A stretch of 64,000 nucleotides of DNA from Oleispirillum sp965228165 (GTDB lineage Bacteria; Pseudomonadota; Alphaproteobacteria; Rhodospirillales; Rhodospirillaceae): positions 186,001-250,000 of the forward strand of contig CBDDHB010000002.1 of the NCBI GenBank assembly GCA_965228165.1, given 5' to 3'. The number at the start of each line of letters is the position of its first letter. Positions within the stretch are counted from its first letter, which is position 1. Of the stretch, positions 35,417 through 44,692 are shown in pieces. A program made the translations under genes and the position numbers. The notes below the pieces were generated by a model that saw only the letters and a program-made list of their open reading frames with translations, had not been told where the DNA came from and did no database searches.

Positions 35417-38068
35417 ATGCTGGACAAGACCTATACCCCCGCCGAGATCGAAGACCGTCTCTATCGGCAGTGGGAGGAATCGGGCGTATTCGCCGCCGAT
35501 CCGTCCAGCAGCGAAGCTCCCTTCTGCATCATGATCCCGCCGCCCAACGTCACCGGCGGCCTGCACATGGGGCATGCGCTGACCTTTTCGGTGCAGGACA
35601 TCCTGATCCGTTATCGCCGGATGAACGGTCGCGATGCCCTGTGGCAGCCCGGGACCGACCACGCGGGCATCGCCACCCAGATGGTGGTGGAGCGCCAACT
35701 GGCGGCGGAGGCCCTGACCCGTCACGATCTGGGGCGCGCCAAGTTCATCGAGCGGGTGTGGAAGTGGAAGGCGGAATCCGGCGGCGCGATCACCCGCCAG
35801 TTGCGCCGCCTGGGGGCATCCCTGGATTGGCCGCGCGAGCGCTTCACCATGGACGAGGGCCTCGACCTCGCGGTGCGCAAGGCGTTCGTCACCCTGCACA
35901 AGAAGGGCCTGATCTATCGCGACAAGCGCCTCGTCAACTGGGACCCGAAGCTGCACACCGCGATCTCCGATCTCGAGGTCGAGCAGCGCGAGATCAAGGG
36001 CAAGATGTGGCACTTCAAGTACCCGGTGAAGGACCAGCCGGGGACGTTCCTGACCGTGGTGACGACCCGGCCGGAAACCATGCTGGGCGATACCGGCGTC
36101 GCGGTGAACCCGGCGGACGAACGCTACCGGCACCTGATCGGCAAGTTCGTGGTGCTGCCCCTGGTCGGGCGCGAGATTCCGATCGTCGGCGACGACTATG
36201 CCGATCCGGAAAAGGGCACCGGCGCGGTGAAGATCACCCCGGCGCACGATTTCAACGACTTCGAGGTCGGCAAGCGGCACGATCTGCCGCTGATCAACGT
36301 CCTCGACCGCGACGCCAGGCTGAACGAAGCGGCGCCGGAGGCCTATCGCGGTCTCGACCGGTTCGTCGCCCGCGACAAGGTGGTGGCCGACATGGAGGCC
36401 CTGGGGCTCCTCGACAAGATCGAGGAAAACCCGATGACCCAGCCCTTCGGCGACCGCTCCGGCGTGGTCATCGAGCCCTGGCTGACCGATCAGTGGTTCG
36501 TCGATGCGACCGAACTCGCCAAGGATGCGATCGCGGCGGTCGAGGACGGGCGCACCCGCTTCGTTCCCGAGTCGTGGTCCAAGACCTATTTTGAATGGAT
36601 GCGCAACATCCAGCCCTGGTGCATCTCGCGCCAGATCTGGTGGGGGCATCAGGTGCCCGCCTGGTACGGTCCCGACGGCACGATCTTCGTCGAAATGACC
36701 GAGGACGACGCCCTTGCCTCGGCGCGCGCCAAGTACGGTCGGGACGACGTCGCCCTGATCCGCGACCCCGACGTGCTGGATACGTGGTTCTCCTCCGCCC
36801 TGTGGCCGTTCTCCACCCTGGGCTGGCCCCACGAGACGCCGGAACTGGCGCGTTATTATCCGACCGACGTTCTGGTCACCGGCTTCGACATCATCTTCTT
36901 CTGGGTCGCCCGGATGATGATGATGGGCCTTTATTTCATGGGCGAGGTGCCGTTCAAGACCGTTTACATCCATGCCCTGGTCCGCGACGAAAAGGGCCAG
37001 AAGATGTCGAAGTCGAAGGGCAACGTCATCGATCCCCTGGACCTGATCGAGACCTATGGCGCGGACGCTTTGCGCTTCACACTGGCGGCGATGGCGGCGC
37101 AGGGCCGCGACATCAAGATGTCGGAAAACCGCGTCCAGGGGTACCGCAACTTCGCCACCAAGCTGTGGAACGCGGCGCGCTTCTGCGAGATGAACCAGTG
37201 CCGCCTGGATCCGGCCTTCGCGCCCGAACGGGCGAAGCACGCGGTCAACCGCTGGGTGGTCGGCAAGCTTGCCGCCGCCATCGCCGAGACGACTCAGGCG
37301 CTGGAAGACTTCAGGTTCAACGAGGCGGCGGGCGCGGTCTATCAGTTCACCTGGGGCACCTTCTGCGACTGGTATCTGGAAATCGCCAAACCCCTGCTGA
37401 TGGGCGAGGATGAGGCGCTGAAGACGGAAACCCGCGCCACCGCCGCCTGGGTTCTGGACGAACTGCTGAAGCTTTTGCACCCGTTCATGCCCTACATCAC
37501 CGAGGAACTGTGGGCGAAGACGGCGGTTTCGCCGCGCGGCCAGTTGATCGTCGAATCCTGGCCGCGCCCCGGCGCGGCGGACGCGGCGGCGACGGCGGAC
37601 GTGGACTGGGTGGTGGAACTGATCGGCACGATCCGTTCCGCCCGGAACGAGGTCAACGTGCCCCCGGCGGCGAAGACCGGTTTGCTGGTGCAGGACGCCG
37701 ACGCCGACGCGCGTCGCCGCCTTTCCGTCTATGCGCCGGTGATCGAGCGTCTGGCGCGGGTGGACGGGATCGCCGATCTGCCTCCGGGCGAGACGGCGAA
37801 GGGCGCGATGCAGGTGGTGCTGGGGACGGCGACGCTGTTGATCCCGCTTGCCGGGGTGATCGACGTGGCGCAGGAAAGGGCGCGCCTGGGCAAGGAACTG
37901 AAGCGACTCGACGGCGAGGTGGACCGCTTCGACAAGAAGCTCTCCAACGAGAAGTTCGTCGCCTCCGCGCCCGAGGAAATCGTCGCCGAGCAGCGCGATA
38001 AGCGGGCCGACGCGGTGGCCCAGCGCGACAAGGTGCAAGAAGCTCTGCGCCGGATCGAAACCTTTTGA
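35417..38068 (+). CDS. valS: Valyl-tRNA synthetase
   Basis: This 883-aa class I synthetase has the HIGH-type motif PNVTGGLHMGHAL (about residues 44-56), an editing domain (TVVTTRPETMLGDTGVAVNP), the KMSKS loop QKMSKSKGN (about 527-535), an anticodon-binding domain and a C-terminal coiled coil (RARLGKELKRLDGEVDRF). It attaches valine to tRNA-Val. I start at the ATG at 35417 (MLDKTYTPAEIE), matching the family; a GTG at 35393 is less likely. The gene is intact through many short C/G runs. Confidence 0.97.
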   Translation: MLDKTYTPAEIEDRLYRQWEESGVFAADPSSSEAPFCIMIPPPNVTGGLHMGHALTFSVQDILIRYRRMNGRDALWQPGTDHAGIATQMVVERQLAAEALTRHDLGRAKFIERVWKWKAESGGAITRQLRRLGASLDWPRERFTMDEGLDLAVRKAFVTLHKKGLIYRDKRLVNWDPKLHTAISDLEVEQREIKGKMWHFKYPVKDQPGTFLTVVTTRPETMLGDTGVAVNPADERYRHLIGKFVVLPLVGREIPIVGDDYADPEKGTGAVKITPAHDFNDFEVGKRHDLPLINVLDRDARLNEAAPEAYRGLDRFVARDKVVADMEALGLLDKIEENPMTQPFGDRSGVVIEPWLTDQWFVDATELAKDAIAAVEDGRTRFVPESWSKTYFEWMRNIQPWCISRQIWWGHQVPAWYGPDGTIFVEMTEDDALASARAKYGRDDVALIRDPDVLDTWFSSALWPFSTLGWPHETPELARYYPTDVLVTGFDIIFFWVARMMMMGLYFMGEVPFKTVYIHALVRDEKGQKMSKSKGNVIDPLDLIETYGADALRFTLAAMAAQGRDIKMSENRVQGYRNFATKLWNAARFCEMNQCRLDPAFAPERAKHAVNRWVVGKLAAAIAETTQALEDFRFNEAAGAVYQFTWGTFCDWYLEIAKPLLMGEDEALKTETRATAAWVLDELLKLLHPFMPYITEELWAKTAVSPRGQLIVESWPRPGAADAAATADVDWVVELIGTIRSARNEVNVPPAAKTGLLVQDADADARRRLSVYAPVIERLARVDGIADLPPGETAKGAMQVVLGTATLLIPLAGVIDVAQERARLGKELKRLDGEVDRFDKKLSNEKFVASAPEEIVAEQRDKRADAVAQRDKVQEALRRIETF

Positions 38069-38125
38069 TGGCCGTGCGGATTTGATGTCTGCTGAAAGCC
38101 GTCGCCAGGAATAGGGGAGGCCGGA

Positions 38126-38971
38126 ATGGCATTGGTGCGGTGGTCCACCCGTTTCGAGGTGGGGGTTCCGTTCATCGACGCGGACCACAGGGTCCTGGTC
38201 GATCTGCTCAACCGGATGCACGACGCCTCGCGCGCCGACGGCGATCTGACCGACATCGGCGGCATCCTTTCCGCCCTGGTCGATTACACCCGTTACCACT
38301 TTGCCCGCGAGGAACGCGCCCAGGCGGCGGCGAAGTATCCGGATATCGCGGAACACCGCCTGCAACACGCCCGCCTGACCGGCGAGGCGAAACGCCTGTT
38401 CGCCGATTTCCGCGCCGATCCGTCGTCGGTCGAGGTGGGGGATATCGTCGATTTTCTCAGCGACTGGCTGATGGATCATATCCTTTTGCACGACATGTCG
38501 ATCAAGCCGTACCTGTTGGCCAACCTGGACGCGGTCACCGCCGCCGAAGGCGTCAACTACGCCAGCCTGATGACCGGCGATGCGCCGCTCGGCCGAATCG
38601 ACTGGTCCGCCCTGTCGATCCTGGCGGTGGAGGACAGCAAGCCCTTCGGCAACGTGCTGGTGGCGATCCTGAAGGCGATCGGCGTCGGCGTCACCGATCT
38701 CGCGGCGTCCGTCGATGGCGGTCTGGAGAAGGCGACGGCGCGGCGTTTCGATCTGATCTTCGTCGATTGGCGTCTGGGCGACGGCGACGGCCTGGATTTC
38801 GTGCATCGCGCCCGCGCGGTGGGGGTGACCGCGCCGGTGGTGATGCTGACCGGCTATGCCGACGAAAGTCTGGAAGCGGCGCGCGAGGGCCTGGCGATCT
38901 CGGAATGGCTGCAAAAGCCGGTGACGTCCGCCGAACTGATGGCCTGCATCGCGCGTCAGGTGGCGAAGTAG
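38126..38971 (+). CDS. Hemerythrin domain fused to a response-regulator receiver
   Basis: In this 281-aa protein residues 1-135 are bacteriohemerythrin-like. All seven expected iron ligands are visible in FIDADHRVL, YHFAREE, IAEHRLQHARL and MDHILLHD (five His, one Glu, one Asp). Residues about 165-280 are a CheY-like receiver: acidic pocket AVEDSKPFG, phospho-acceptor Asp in IFVDWRLGDGDG, Thr in VVMLTGYAD and Lys in LQKPV. The di-iron site binds oxygen reversibly, so oxygen could control the receiver, perhaps in aerotaxis. No kinase gene is adjacent. Residue numbers are approximate. Confidence 0.9.
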   Translation: MALVRWSTRFEVGVPFIDADHRVLVDLLNRMHDASRADGDLTDIGGILSALVDYTRYHFAREERAQAAAKYPDIAEHRLQHARLTGEAKRLFADFRADPSSVEVGDIVDFLSDWLMDHILLHDMSIKPYLLANLDAVTAAEGVNYASLMTGDAPLGRIDWSALSILAVEDSKPFGNVLVAILKAIGVGVTDLAASVDGGLEKATARRFDLIFVDWRLGDGDGLDFVHRARAVGVTAPVVMLTGYADESLEAAREGLAISEWLQKPVTSAELMACIARQVAK

Positions 38972-38984
38972 TCCTCGTGGGTCT

Positions 38985-39779
38985 TCAGATTGCCAGTTCG
39001 CACCACGCCGGGGCGTGATCCGAGGCCTTGTCCTGGCCGCGCGGCTTGGCATCGATCCCCGCCCGGATCAGGGCGTCGGCGGCGATCGGCGAGGCGAGCA
39101 GGAAATCGATGCGCAGGCCGTGGTTTTTCGCCCACGCCCCCACCTGGTAGTCCCAGAACGAATAGAGGCCCGGCGACGGGTCGAAGGCGCGCACCGCGTC
39201 GGTCCAGCCCTGGTGCAGCAGCGCGTGGAAGCGGGCGCGGGTTTCCGGGCGCATCAGCGCGTCCTCCGCCCAGGCCGCCGGGTCGTAACAGTCGGCGGGG
39301 GTGGGGATGACGTTGAAATCGCCGCCGAGCAGGGTCGGGCGATCGTCGCGCAGCAGGCGGGCGGCGTGGGCGTTCAAACGTTCCATCCAGGCCAGCTTGT
39401 AGCGGAATTTTTCCGATATGCCGCCCGCGTCGTCGCGCGTCGGGTTGCCGTTGGGCAGATAGATCGCGGCGACGCGCAGGCGTCCGCCCACCGTCGCCTC
39501 CAGGTATCGCGCCTGGGCGTCGTCCTCGTCGCCGGGCAGGCGGGCGGCGACGTCGGACAGGCCGATGCGCGACAGGATGGCGACGCCGTTATAGCTTTTC
39601 TGTCCGTGCGTCGCGACCTCGTAGCCCAGCGCCTTGAATTCCAGTTCGGGGAAATCCTGGTCCTGGCATTTGATTTCCTGCAACAGCAGGACGTCGGGAG
39701 AGGCGCTGTCCAGCCAGTCGCGGATGGCGCCCAGGCGCGCCTTGACCGAGTTGACGTTCCAGGTGGCGACGATCGGCAC
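38985..39779 (-). CDS. xth: Exodeoxyribonuclease III
   Basis: This 264-aa Mg-dependent nuclease of the exonuclease/endonuclease/phosphatase family repairs abasic sites. Catalytic motifs are present: IATWNVNS-like start (IVATWNVNSVKARL), LLLQEIKCQD with the metal-binding Glu, YLPNGNP, GGDFNVIPTPADC, and the closing SDHAPAW with the Asp-His pair. The GTG start at 39779 puts the conserved TWNVNS at residue 6, as usual. It is convergent with the hemerythrin-REC gene and divergent from dgt. Confidence 0.95.
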   Translation of the reverse strand: MPIVATWNVNSVKARLGAIRDWLDSASPDVLLLQEIKCQDQDFPELEFKALGYEVATHGQKSYNGVAILSRIGLSDVAARLPGDEDDAQARYLEATVGGRLRVAAIYLPNGNPTRDDAGGISEKFRYKLAWMERLNAHAARLLRDDRPTLLGGDFNVIPTPADCYDPAAWAEDALMRPETRARFHALLHQGWTDAVRAFDPSPGLYSFWDYQVGAWAKNHGLRIDFLLASPIAADALIRAGIDAKPRGQDKASDHAPAWCELAI

Positions 39780-39876
39780 GGCGGGGCCTCCGCAAGGAAA
39801 GGGCTTCCAGTATAGGGAAGCTGTCCGGCAAGACAACGTGTTGCGCGGATTCGGCGGCGGCTGTAGTGTCCCACCC

Positions 39877-41049
39877 ATGAGCGCGATGTTTTGTCAGGCT
39901 CCGCTGGCGGCCTACGCCTGCATTCCCGAACGCAGCCGGGGCCGTCTGCACGGCGAGCCGGAGGCTCCCGGTCGTTCGCCGTTCCAGCGCGACCGCGACC
40001 GGATCATCCATGCCGCCGCCTTTCGTCGTCTGTCGTCGAAGACCCAGGTCTTCGTCTATCACGAGGGCGACAGCTATCGCACCCGCCTGAGCCATTCCTT
40101 GGAAGTGGCGCAGATCGCCCGCTCCATCGCCCGCGAACTGCACCTCAACGAGGACCTGGCGGAAGCGTTGTCCCTGGCGCACGACCTCGGCCATCCGCCC
40201 TTCGGCCACGCCGGGGAGGATGTGCTGAAGCGCTGCATGAAGCCCTTCGGCGGCTTCGACCACAACGCCCAATCGCTCAAGGTGGTGACCCGGCTGGAGC
40301 GCCACTACGCGGATTTCGACGGCCTCAATTTGACCTGGGAAACCCTGGAGGGCCTGGTCAAGCACAACGGCCCGGTGACCGGCGAGGTTCCGGCCTTCAT
40401 CGCCGCCTTCGACGCGCGCTTTCCCCTCGACCTGGCCGACTATTCCAGCCTGGAGGCGCAGGCGGCGGCGGTGGCCGACGATATCGCCTACAACAACCAC
40501 GATATCGCCGACGGTCTGCGCGCCGGTCTGTTCGACCTGGATGCGGTGCGCGAGGTGCCCCTGGTCGGACCGTTGCTGGCCGAGGTCGAGGCGCGGTATC
40601 CCGGCCTGGAATGGGCGCGCCTGATCCACGAAACCGTGCGCCGGATGATCAACGCCATGGTCTCCGACGTGGTGCGGCAAAGCCGCGTCGATTTGGAAGC
40701 CCTGGGCGTCGCCGACATCGCGGCGGTGCGCGGCGCGGGGCGACCGATCGTCGCCTTCTCGCCCGCGATGCGCGCCGTCGATCGCGCCTTGAAGGAATTC
40801 CTGTTTCCCAATATGTATCGCCATCACAAGGTGATGCGGGCGATCATCAAGGCCCGGCGGGTGATCGACGACCTGTTCGGCCTGCTCCTTTCCGAGCCCC
40901 GGCTGCTTCCCGGCTCCTGGCGCAAGGCCTGCGGCGCGCCGGGAACGGCGCAAACCGCCGAGGTGGTCTGCGACTACGTCGCCGGAATGACCGACCGCTT
41001 CGCCCTGAACGAACACACCCGTCTCTTCGATCCGAAAGTCAATCCATGA
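39877..41049 (+). CDS. dgt: Deoxyguanosinetriphosphate triphosphohydrolase-like protein
   Basis: This 390-aa HD-domain phosphohydrolase has metal ligands in RTRLSHSLEVAQIAR and LAHDLGHPPFGHAGE (the HD pair) and a later Asp in VADDIAYNNHDIADGL. It cleaves dNTPs to deoxynucleoside and triphosphate, balancing nucleotide pools. The start at 39877 gives the family N-terminus. Its stop overlaps the argS start (ATGA), beginning a coupled string dgt-argS-SPOR-nagZ-scpA-scpB. Confidence 0.94.
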   Translation: MSAMFCQAPLAAYACIPERSRGRLHGEPEAPGRSPFQRDRDRIIHAAAFRRLSSKTQVFVYHEGDSYRTRLSHSLEVAQIARSIARELHLNEDLAEALSLAHDLGHPPFGHAGEDVLKRCMKPFGGFDHNAQSLKVVTRLERHYADFDGLNLTWETLEGLVKHNGPVTGEVPAFIAAFDARFPLDLADYSSLEAQAAAVADDIAYNNHDIADGLRAGLFDLDAVREVPLVGPLLAEVEARYPGLEWARLIHETVRRMINAMVSDVVRQSRVDLEALGVADIAAVRGAGRPIVAFSPAMRAVDRALKEFLFPNMYRHHKVMRAIIKARRVIDDLFGLLLSEPRLLPGSWRKACGAPGTAQTAEVVCDYVAGMTDRFALNEHTRLFDPKVNP

Positions 41050-42797
41050 ACTTGTTTGCCGAATTCAAGACCCGCATCGCCGCCGCGGTGGCGGCCCTTC
41101 AGGCGGAGGGCGCGCTGCCCGCCGGACTCGACACCGCGAAGATCACCGCCGAGCCGCCGCGCGACGCCGCCCATGGCGAAGTCTCGACCAATGCCGCGAT
41201 GGTGCTGGCCAAGCCCGCCGGAATGAAGCCGCGCGATCTGGCGGTCCTGCTGGCGAAGCGCCTGGAGTCCCTGCCGGGGGTGGACACCGCCGAGGTGGCG
41301 GGACCGGGGTTCATCAATCTGCGTCTTGCGCCGTCGTTCTGGCATGACCGCCTGCGCGATGTGCTCATCGCCGGGACCGATTACGGCAACTCGTCGATGG
41401 GGGCGGGCCAGGCGGTCAACGTCGAATACGTTTCGGCCAACCCCACCGGGCCGATGCATGTCGGTCACGGGCGCGGCGCGGTGGTCGGCGACGTGTTGGC
41501 CTCGCTGCTCGCCAAGGCGGGATACGCGGTGACCCGCGAATACTACATCAACGACGCGGGCGCGCAGGTGGACGTGCTGGCCCGTTCGCTGCATCTGCGC
41601 TATCGCGAGGCGCTGGGCGAGGCGATCGGCGAAATTCCGGAAGGCCTCTATCCCGGCGACTATCTGGCGCCGGTGGGGCGGGCGCTGGCCGCCGAGTTCG
41701 GCGACCGCTTCCGCGCCACGTCCGAGGCCGACTGGCTGGCGACCTTCCGCCTGCGCGCGGTGGACGCCATGCTGCTCTTGATCAAGGACGATCTGGCGGC
41801 CTTGGGCGTCCGGCACGACGTCTTTTCGTCGGAGCGGGCGCTGGTCGAAGCCGGGGGGGTGCAGGCGGCCTTCGAGACCCTGACGGAGAAGGGCCTGATC
41901 TACGAAGGGGTGCTGGAACCGCCGAAGGGGATGCTGCCGGAGGACTGGGAGCCCCGGCCGCAGACCCTGTTCCGCGCTTCCGACTTCGGCGACGACGTCG
42001 ATCGTCCCTTGAAAAAGTCCGATGGCAGTTGGACCTATTTCGCTTCCGACATCGCCTATCACTTCGACAAGTACCGGCGCGGCGCGATGACGATGATCGA
42101 CGTTCTGGGCGCGGACCACGGCGGCTACGTCAAGCGCATGGTCGCGGCGGTGAAGGCGATCACCGGCGGCGCGGCGGAGCTGGACATCAAGCTTTGCCAG
42201 ATGGTCAACCTGATGCGCGACGGCGAACCGGTGAAGATGTCGAAGCGCGCCGGAACCTTCGTCACCCTGCGCGAGGTGATCGACGACGTCGGCAAGGACG
42301 TGGTGCGCTTCATCATGCTGACCCGCAAGAACGACGCGCATCTCGACTTCGACCTGAAAAAGGTCACCGAACAGTCCAAGGACAATCCGGTGTTCTATGT
42401 GCAATATGCGCATGCCCGCGCGCACTCGGTGCTGCGTCACGCGGCGGAGGCCCTGCCGGGGGCGGATCTGTCCGCCGCCGCGCTGGCGCAGGCGGACCTG
42501 ACGGCCTTGACCGACGAGGCGGAGATCGCTTTGATCAAACAGCTGGCCGCCTGGCCCCGGGTGGTCGAGGGCGCGGCGGAGGCGCACGAACCGCACCGCA
42601 TCGCCTATTACCTGGGCGAGGCGGCGGCGGCCTTCCACAGCTTGTGGAACAAGGGCCGCGACGCGGCGGAGTTGCGCTTCCTGCAACCCGAGCGGCGGGA
42701 TGTTTCGCTGGCGCGCGTCGCGCTGGTGCGGGGTTTGGCGTCGGTGGTGGCCTCCGGCCTGACGGTCCTGGGCGTCACCCCCGTGGAGGAGATGTAG
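41046..42797 (+). CDS. argS: Arginyl-tRNA synthetase
   Basis: This 583-aa class I enzyme has an N-terminal Add-1 domain (MNLFAEFKTRIAAAVAAL), the HIGH-type motif NPTGPMHVGHGRGA (about residues 133-146), a KMSKS-type loop PVKMSKRAGTF (about 394-404) and a helical anticodon-binding domain ending VLGVTPVEEM. A run of seven G (41853-41859) lies in frame in VEAGGVQ, which matters for judging the broken runs elsewhere. It overlaps dgt by 4 bases and is followed 4 bases later by the SPOR gene. Confidence 0.97.
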   Translation: MNLFAEFKTRIAAAVAALQAEGALPAGLDTAKITAEPPRDAAHGEVSTNAAMVLAKPAGMKPRDLAVLLAKRLESLPGVDTAEVAGPGFINLRLAPSFWHDRLRDVLIAGTDYGNSSMGAGQAVNVEYVSANPTGPMHVGHGRGAVVGDVLASLLAKAGYAVTREYYINDAGAQVDVLARSLHLRYREALGEAIGEIPEGLYPGDYLAPVGRALAAEFGDRFRATSEADWLATFRLRAVDAMLLLIKDDLAALGVRHDVFSSERALVEAGGVQAAFETLTEKGLIYEGVLEPPKGMLPEDWEPRPQTLFRASDFGDDVDRPLKKSDGSWTYFASDIAYHFDKYRRGAMTMIDVLGADHGGYVKRMVAAVKAITGGAAELDIKLCQMVNLMRDGEPVKMSKRAGTFVTLREVIDDVGKDVVRFIMLTRKNDAHLDFDLKKVTEQSKDNPVFYVQYAHARAHSVLRHAAEALPGADLSAAALAQADLTALTDEAEIALIKQLAAWPRVVEGAAEAHEPHRIAYYLGEAAAAFHSLWNKGRDAAELRFLQPERRDVSLARVALVRGLASVVASGLTVLGVTPVEEM

Positions 42798-42801
42798 GAC
42801 C

Positions 42802-43650
42802 ATGGCTTCTCAGGATAAGCGGCCCGGAAACGATTTCGATGTCGGCCTTCTCGAAGGCTTGCGGGAACGGTTCGGCCAGGACCTCGGCGCCGAGGACGAT
42901 CTGTTGTCGCCGCGTTCGGCGCGGAAAAGTCTGCTGTTCGGCGCGCTGATCGGTCTGGCGGCGGCGGCGGGCGCGGCCTGGTATATCCTGGGGGCGGGGA
43001 GCGGCCAGCCCGCGTCCGGTCCGCAGGAGGTGCCGGTGGTGAAGGCCGAAAAGGCGCCGGTCAAGGTGCGTCCGGCGGATCCGGGCGGCATGGAGGTGCC
43101 CAACCAGGACAAGACGGTTTACGACCGCGTCGGCAAGGCCGCCGGTTCCAAGCCCGAGGTCGAACATCTGCTGCCCCAGCCCGCCGCGCCCAAGGACCTG
43201 CCGAAGTCCGGCGACGGTCTGGGCGACGGCATGGCGCCCCTGCCGCCGCTGCTGCCCGAGGCGGCGAAGCCGGTGGAGGCGGCGAAGGTGACGCCGCCGC
43301 CCTCGGTCGCCGCCAAGCCCGCCGCCGCGCCGACGGTTCCGGTGGCCAAGGCGGAGCCGCCGAAGCCTGCCGCTCCGGCGTCGGCCCCCGCCGCGACCGG
43401 CGGCGCCTGGCAGGTGCAGTTGGCGGCGTTGAAGGAAGAGGCGCGTGCCAAGTCGGAATGGGACCGCGCGATGAAGGCCGCGCCCGCCATCCTGGGCAAT
43501 CTGCCGCACGAGGTGGTGCGCGCCGATCTGGGGACGAAGGGGGTGTTCTATCGCCTACGCGCCGGCGGCTTTTCCACCCGCGAACAGGCCGAGCAGGTCT
43601 GCGAGGGCCTGAAGGCGAAGGGCGTCGGCTGTGTCGTCGCGAAACGCTGA
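42802..43650 (+). CDS. SPOR-domain membrane protein
   Basis: This 282-aa protein has a cytoplasmic N-terminus of about 48 residues, one membrane segment (LLFGALIGLAAAAGAAWYIL), a long Pro/Ala/Lys-rich periplasmic linker and a C-terminal SPOR domain (about residues 205-280: WQVQLAALKEEARAKSEWDR ... YRLRAGGFSTREQAEQVCEG). SPOR domains bind denuded septal peptidoglycan. Between argS and nagZ this is the usual alphaproteobacterial arrangement and links cell-wall turnover to division. Confidence 0.9.
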   Translation: MASQDKRPGNDFDVGLLEGLRERFGQDLGAEDDLLSPRSARKSLLFGALIGLAAAAGAAWYILGAGSGQPASGPQEVPVVKAEKAPVKVRPADPGGMEVPNQDKTVYDRVGKAAGSKPEVEHLLPQPAAPKDLPKSGDGLGDGMAPLPPLLPEAAKPVEAAKVTPPPSVAAKPAAAPTVPVAKAEPPKPAAPASAPAATGGAWQVQLAALKEEARAKSEWDRAMKAAPAILGNLPHEVVRADLGTKGVFYRLRAGGFSTREQAEQVCEGLKAKGVGCVVAKR

Positions 43651-44692
43651 GACAAGACCGATGGGCGGCGGCGAGGGAATTTCCGCCGCCCTTTACGGGT
43701 GTCGGGGCTTGACCCTGACGGCCGAGGAACGGGCGTTTTTCTCCCAGGAAAAACCGTTCGGTTTCATCCTGTTCGCGCGGAATATTGACAATCCGGATCA
43801 AGTCCGTGCGCTGATTGCCGATCTTCGTTCCACGGTCGGGCGGGGGGACGCGCCGGTCCTGGTGGACCAGGAAGGCGGGCGGGTGCAGCGCCTGCGCCCG
43901 CCGCATTGGCGGGCCGCCCCGGCGGCGGCGGCGCTGGCCGCCCTGGGGGCGCGGGCGGAGGAAGCCGTGGCCTTGAACGCCCGGCTGATCGGGCGGGAAC
44001 TCGCCGATCTGGGCTTCAGCGTCGATTGCGCGCCGGTGCTGGACGTGGCGCGGTCCGAGACCCATGAGGTGATCGGCGACCGCGCCTATTCCGGCGATCC
44101 GGCGGCGGTGGCGGCGCTGGGGGCGGCGGTCTGTCGCGGCCTGCGGGCGGAAGGCGTGCATCCGGTGATCAAGCACATCCCCGGACACGGCCGGGCGAAG
44201 GCGGACAGCCACCTGGAACTGCCGCGCGTCGATGCGGCGGCGGAAGATTTGCGTCGCCTGGATTTCGCGCCGTTCCGGGTGTTGGCGGACGAAGATTGGG
44301 CGATGACCGCGCACATCGTCTACGACGCCTTCGATCCTTATGCTCCGGCGACCTGCTCCCGCCGCGTGATCGAAGGCGTGGTGCGCGGCGAGATCGGCTT
44401 TTCCGGCCTGTTGATGAGCGACGATTTGTCGATGAAGGCCCTGGACGGGTCGTTCGCAGATCGTGCTCGCGCGGCGCTGGATGCGGGCTGCGACATGGTG
44501 CTGCACTGCAACGGCGAGATGGCGGAGATGCGGGCGGTGGCCGAGGGGCTAGGGGCTCTGTCGGGCGCGGCCTGGGCGCGTTTTCGCGCGGCGGAGGCGC
44601 GGCGCGTCGCGGCGAAGGCGGCGGCGGAACCGCTGACCGTGGCGGAGATGATGGCGCGCCTCGCCGACCTGATGGCGGAGGCGGGGGGATGA
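43631..44692 (+). CDS. nagZ: Beta-N-acetylhexosaminidase NagZ (family 3 glycosidase)
   Basis: This protein of about 353 aa recycles peptidoglycan by removing N-acetylglucosamine from muropeptides in the cytoplasm. GH3 NagZ motifs are clear: GFILFARNIDNPDQVR, VLVDQEGGRVQRLRPP, the catalytic KHIPGHGRAKADSHLELP (mobile His loop with the Asp-His dyad) and the nucleophile region FSGLLMSDDLSMKAL. I use the GTG at 43631, with AAGGG 8 bases upstream and a 20-base overlap with the SPOR gene; an ATG at 43661 also fits but has no ribosome site. Confidence 0.94.
   Translation: MSSRNAETRPMGGGEGISAALYGCRGLTLTAEERAFFSQEKPFGFILFARNIDNPDQVRALIADLRSTVGRGDAPVLVDQEGGRVQRLRPPHWRAAPAAAALAALGARAEEAVALNARLIGRELADLGFSVDCAPVLDVARSETHEVIGDRAYSGDPAAVAALGAAVCRGLRAEGVHPVIKHIPGHGRAKADSHLELPRVDAAAEDLRRLDFAPFRVLADEDWAMTAHIVYDAFDPYAPATCSRRVIEGVVRGEIGFSGLLMSDDLSMKALDGSFADRARAALDAGCDMVLHCNGEMAEMRAVAEGLGALSGAAWARFRAAEARRVAAKAAAEPLTVAEMMARLADLMAEAGG

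Noticed and set aside
35333..39052. A large minus-strand protein opposite valS and the hemerythrin gene
   Set aside because: It is an antisense shadow without recognisable domains or ribosome site, while the plus strand encodes full-length ValS and hemerythrin-REC.
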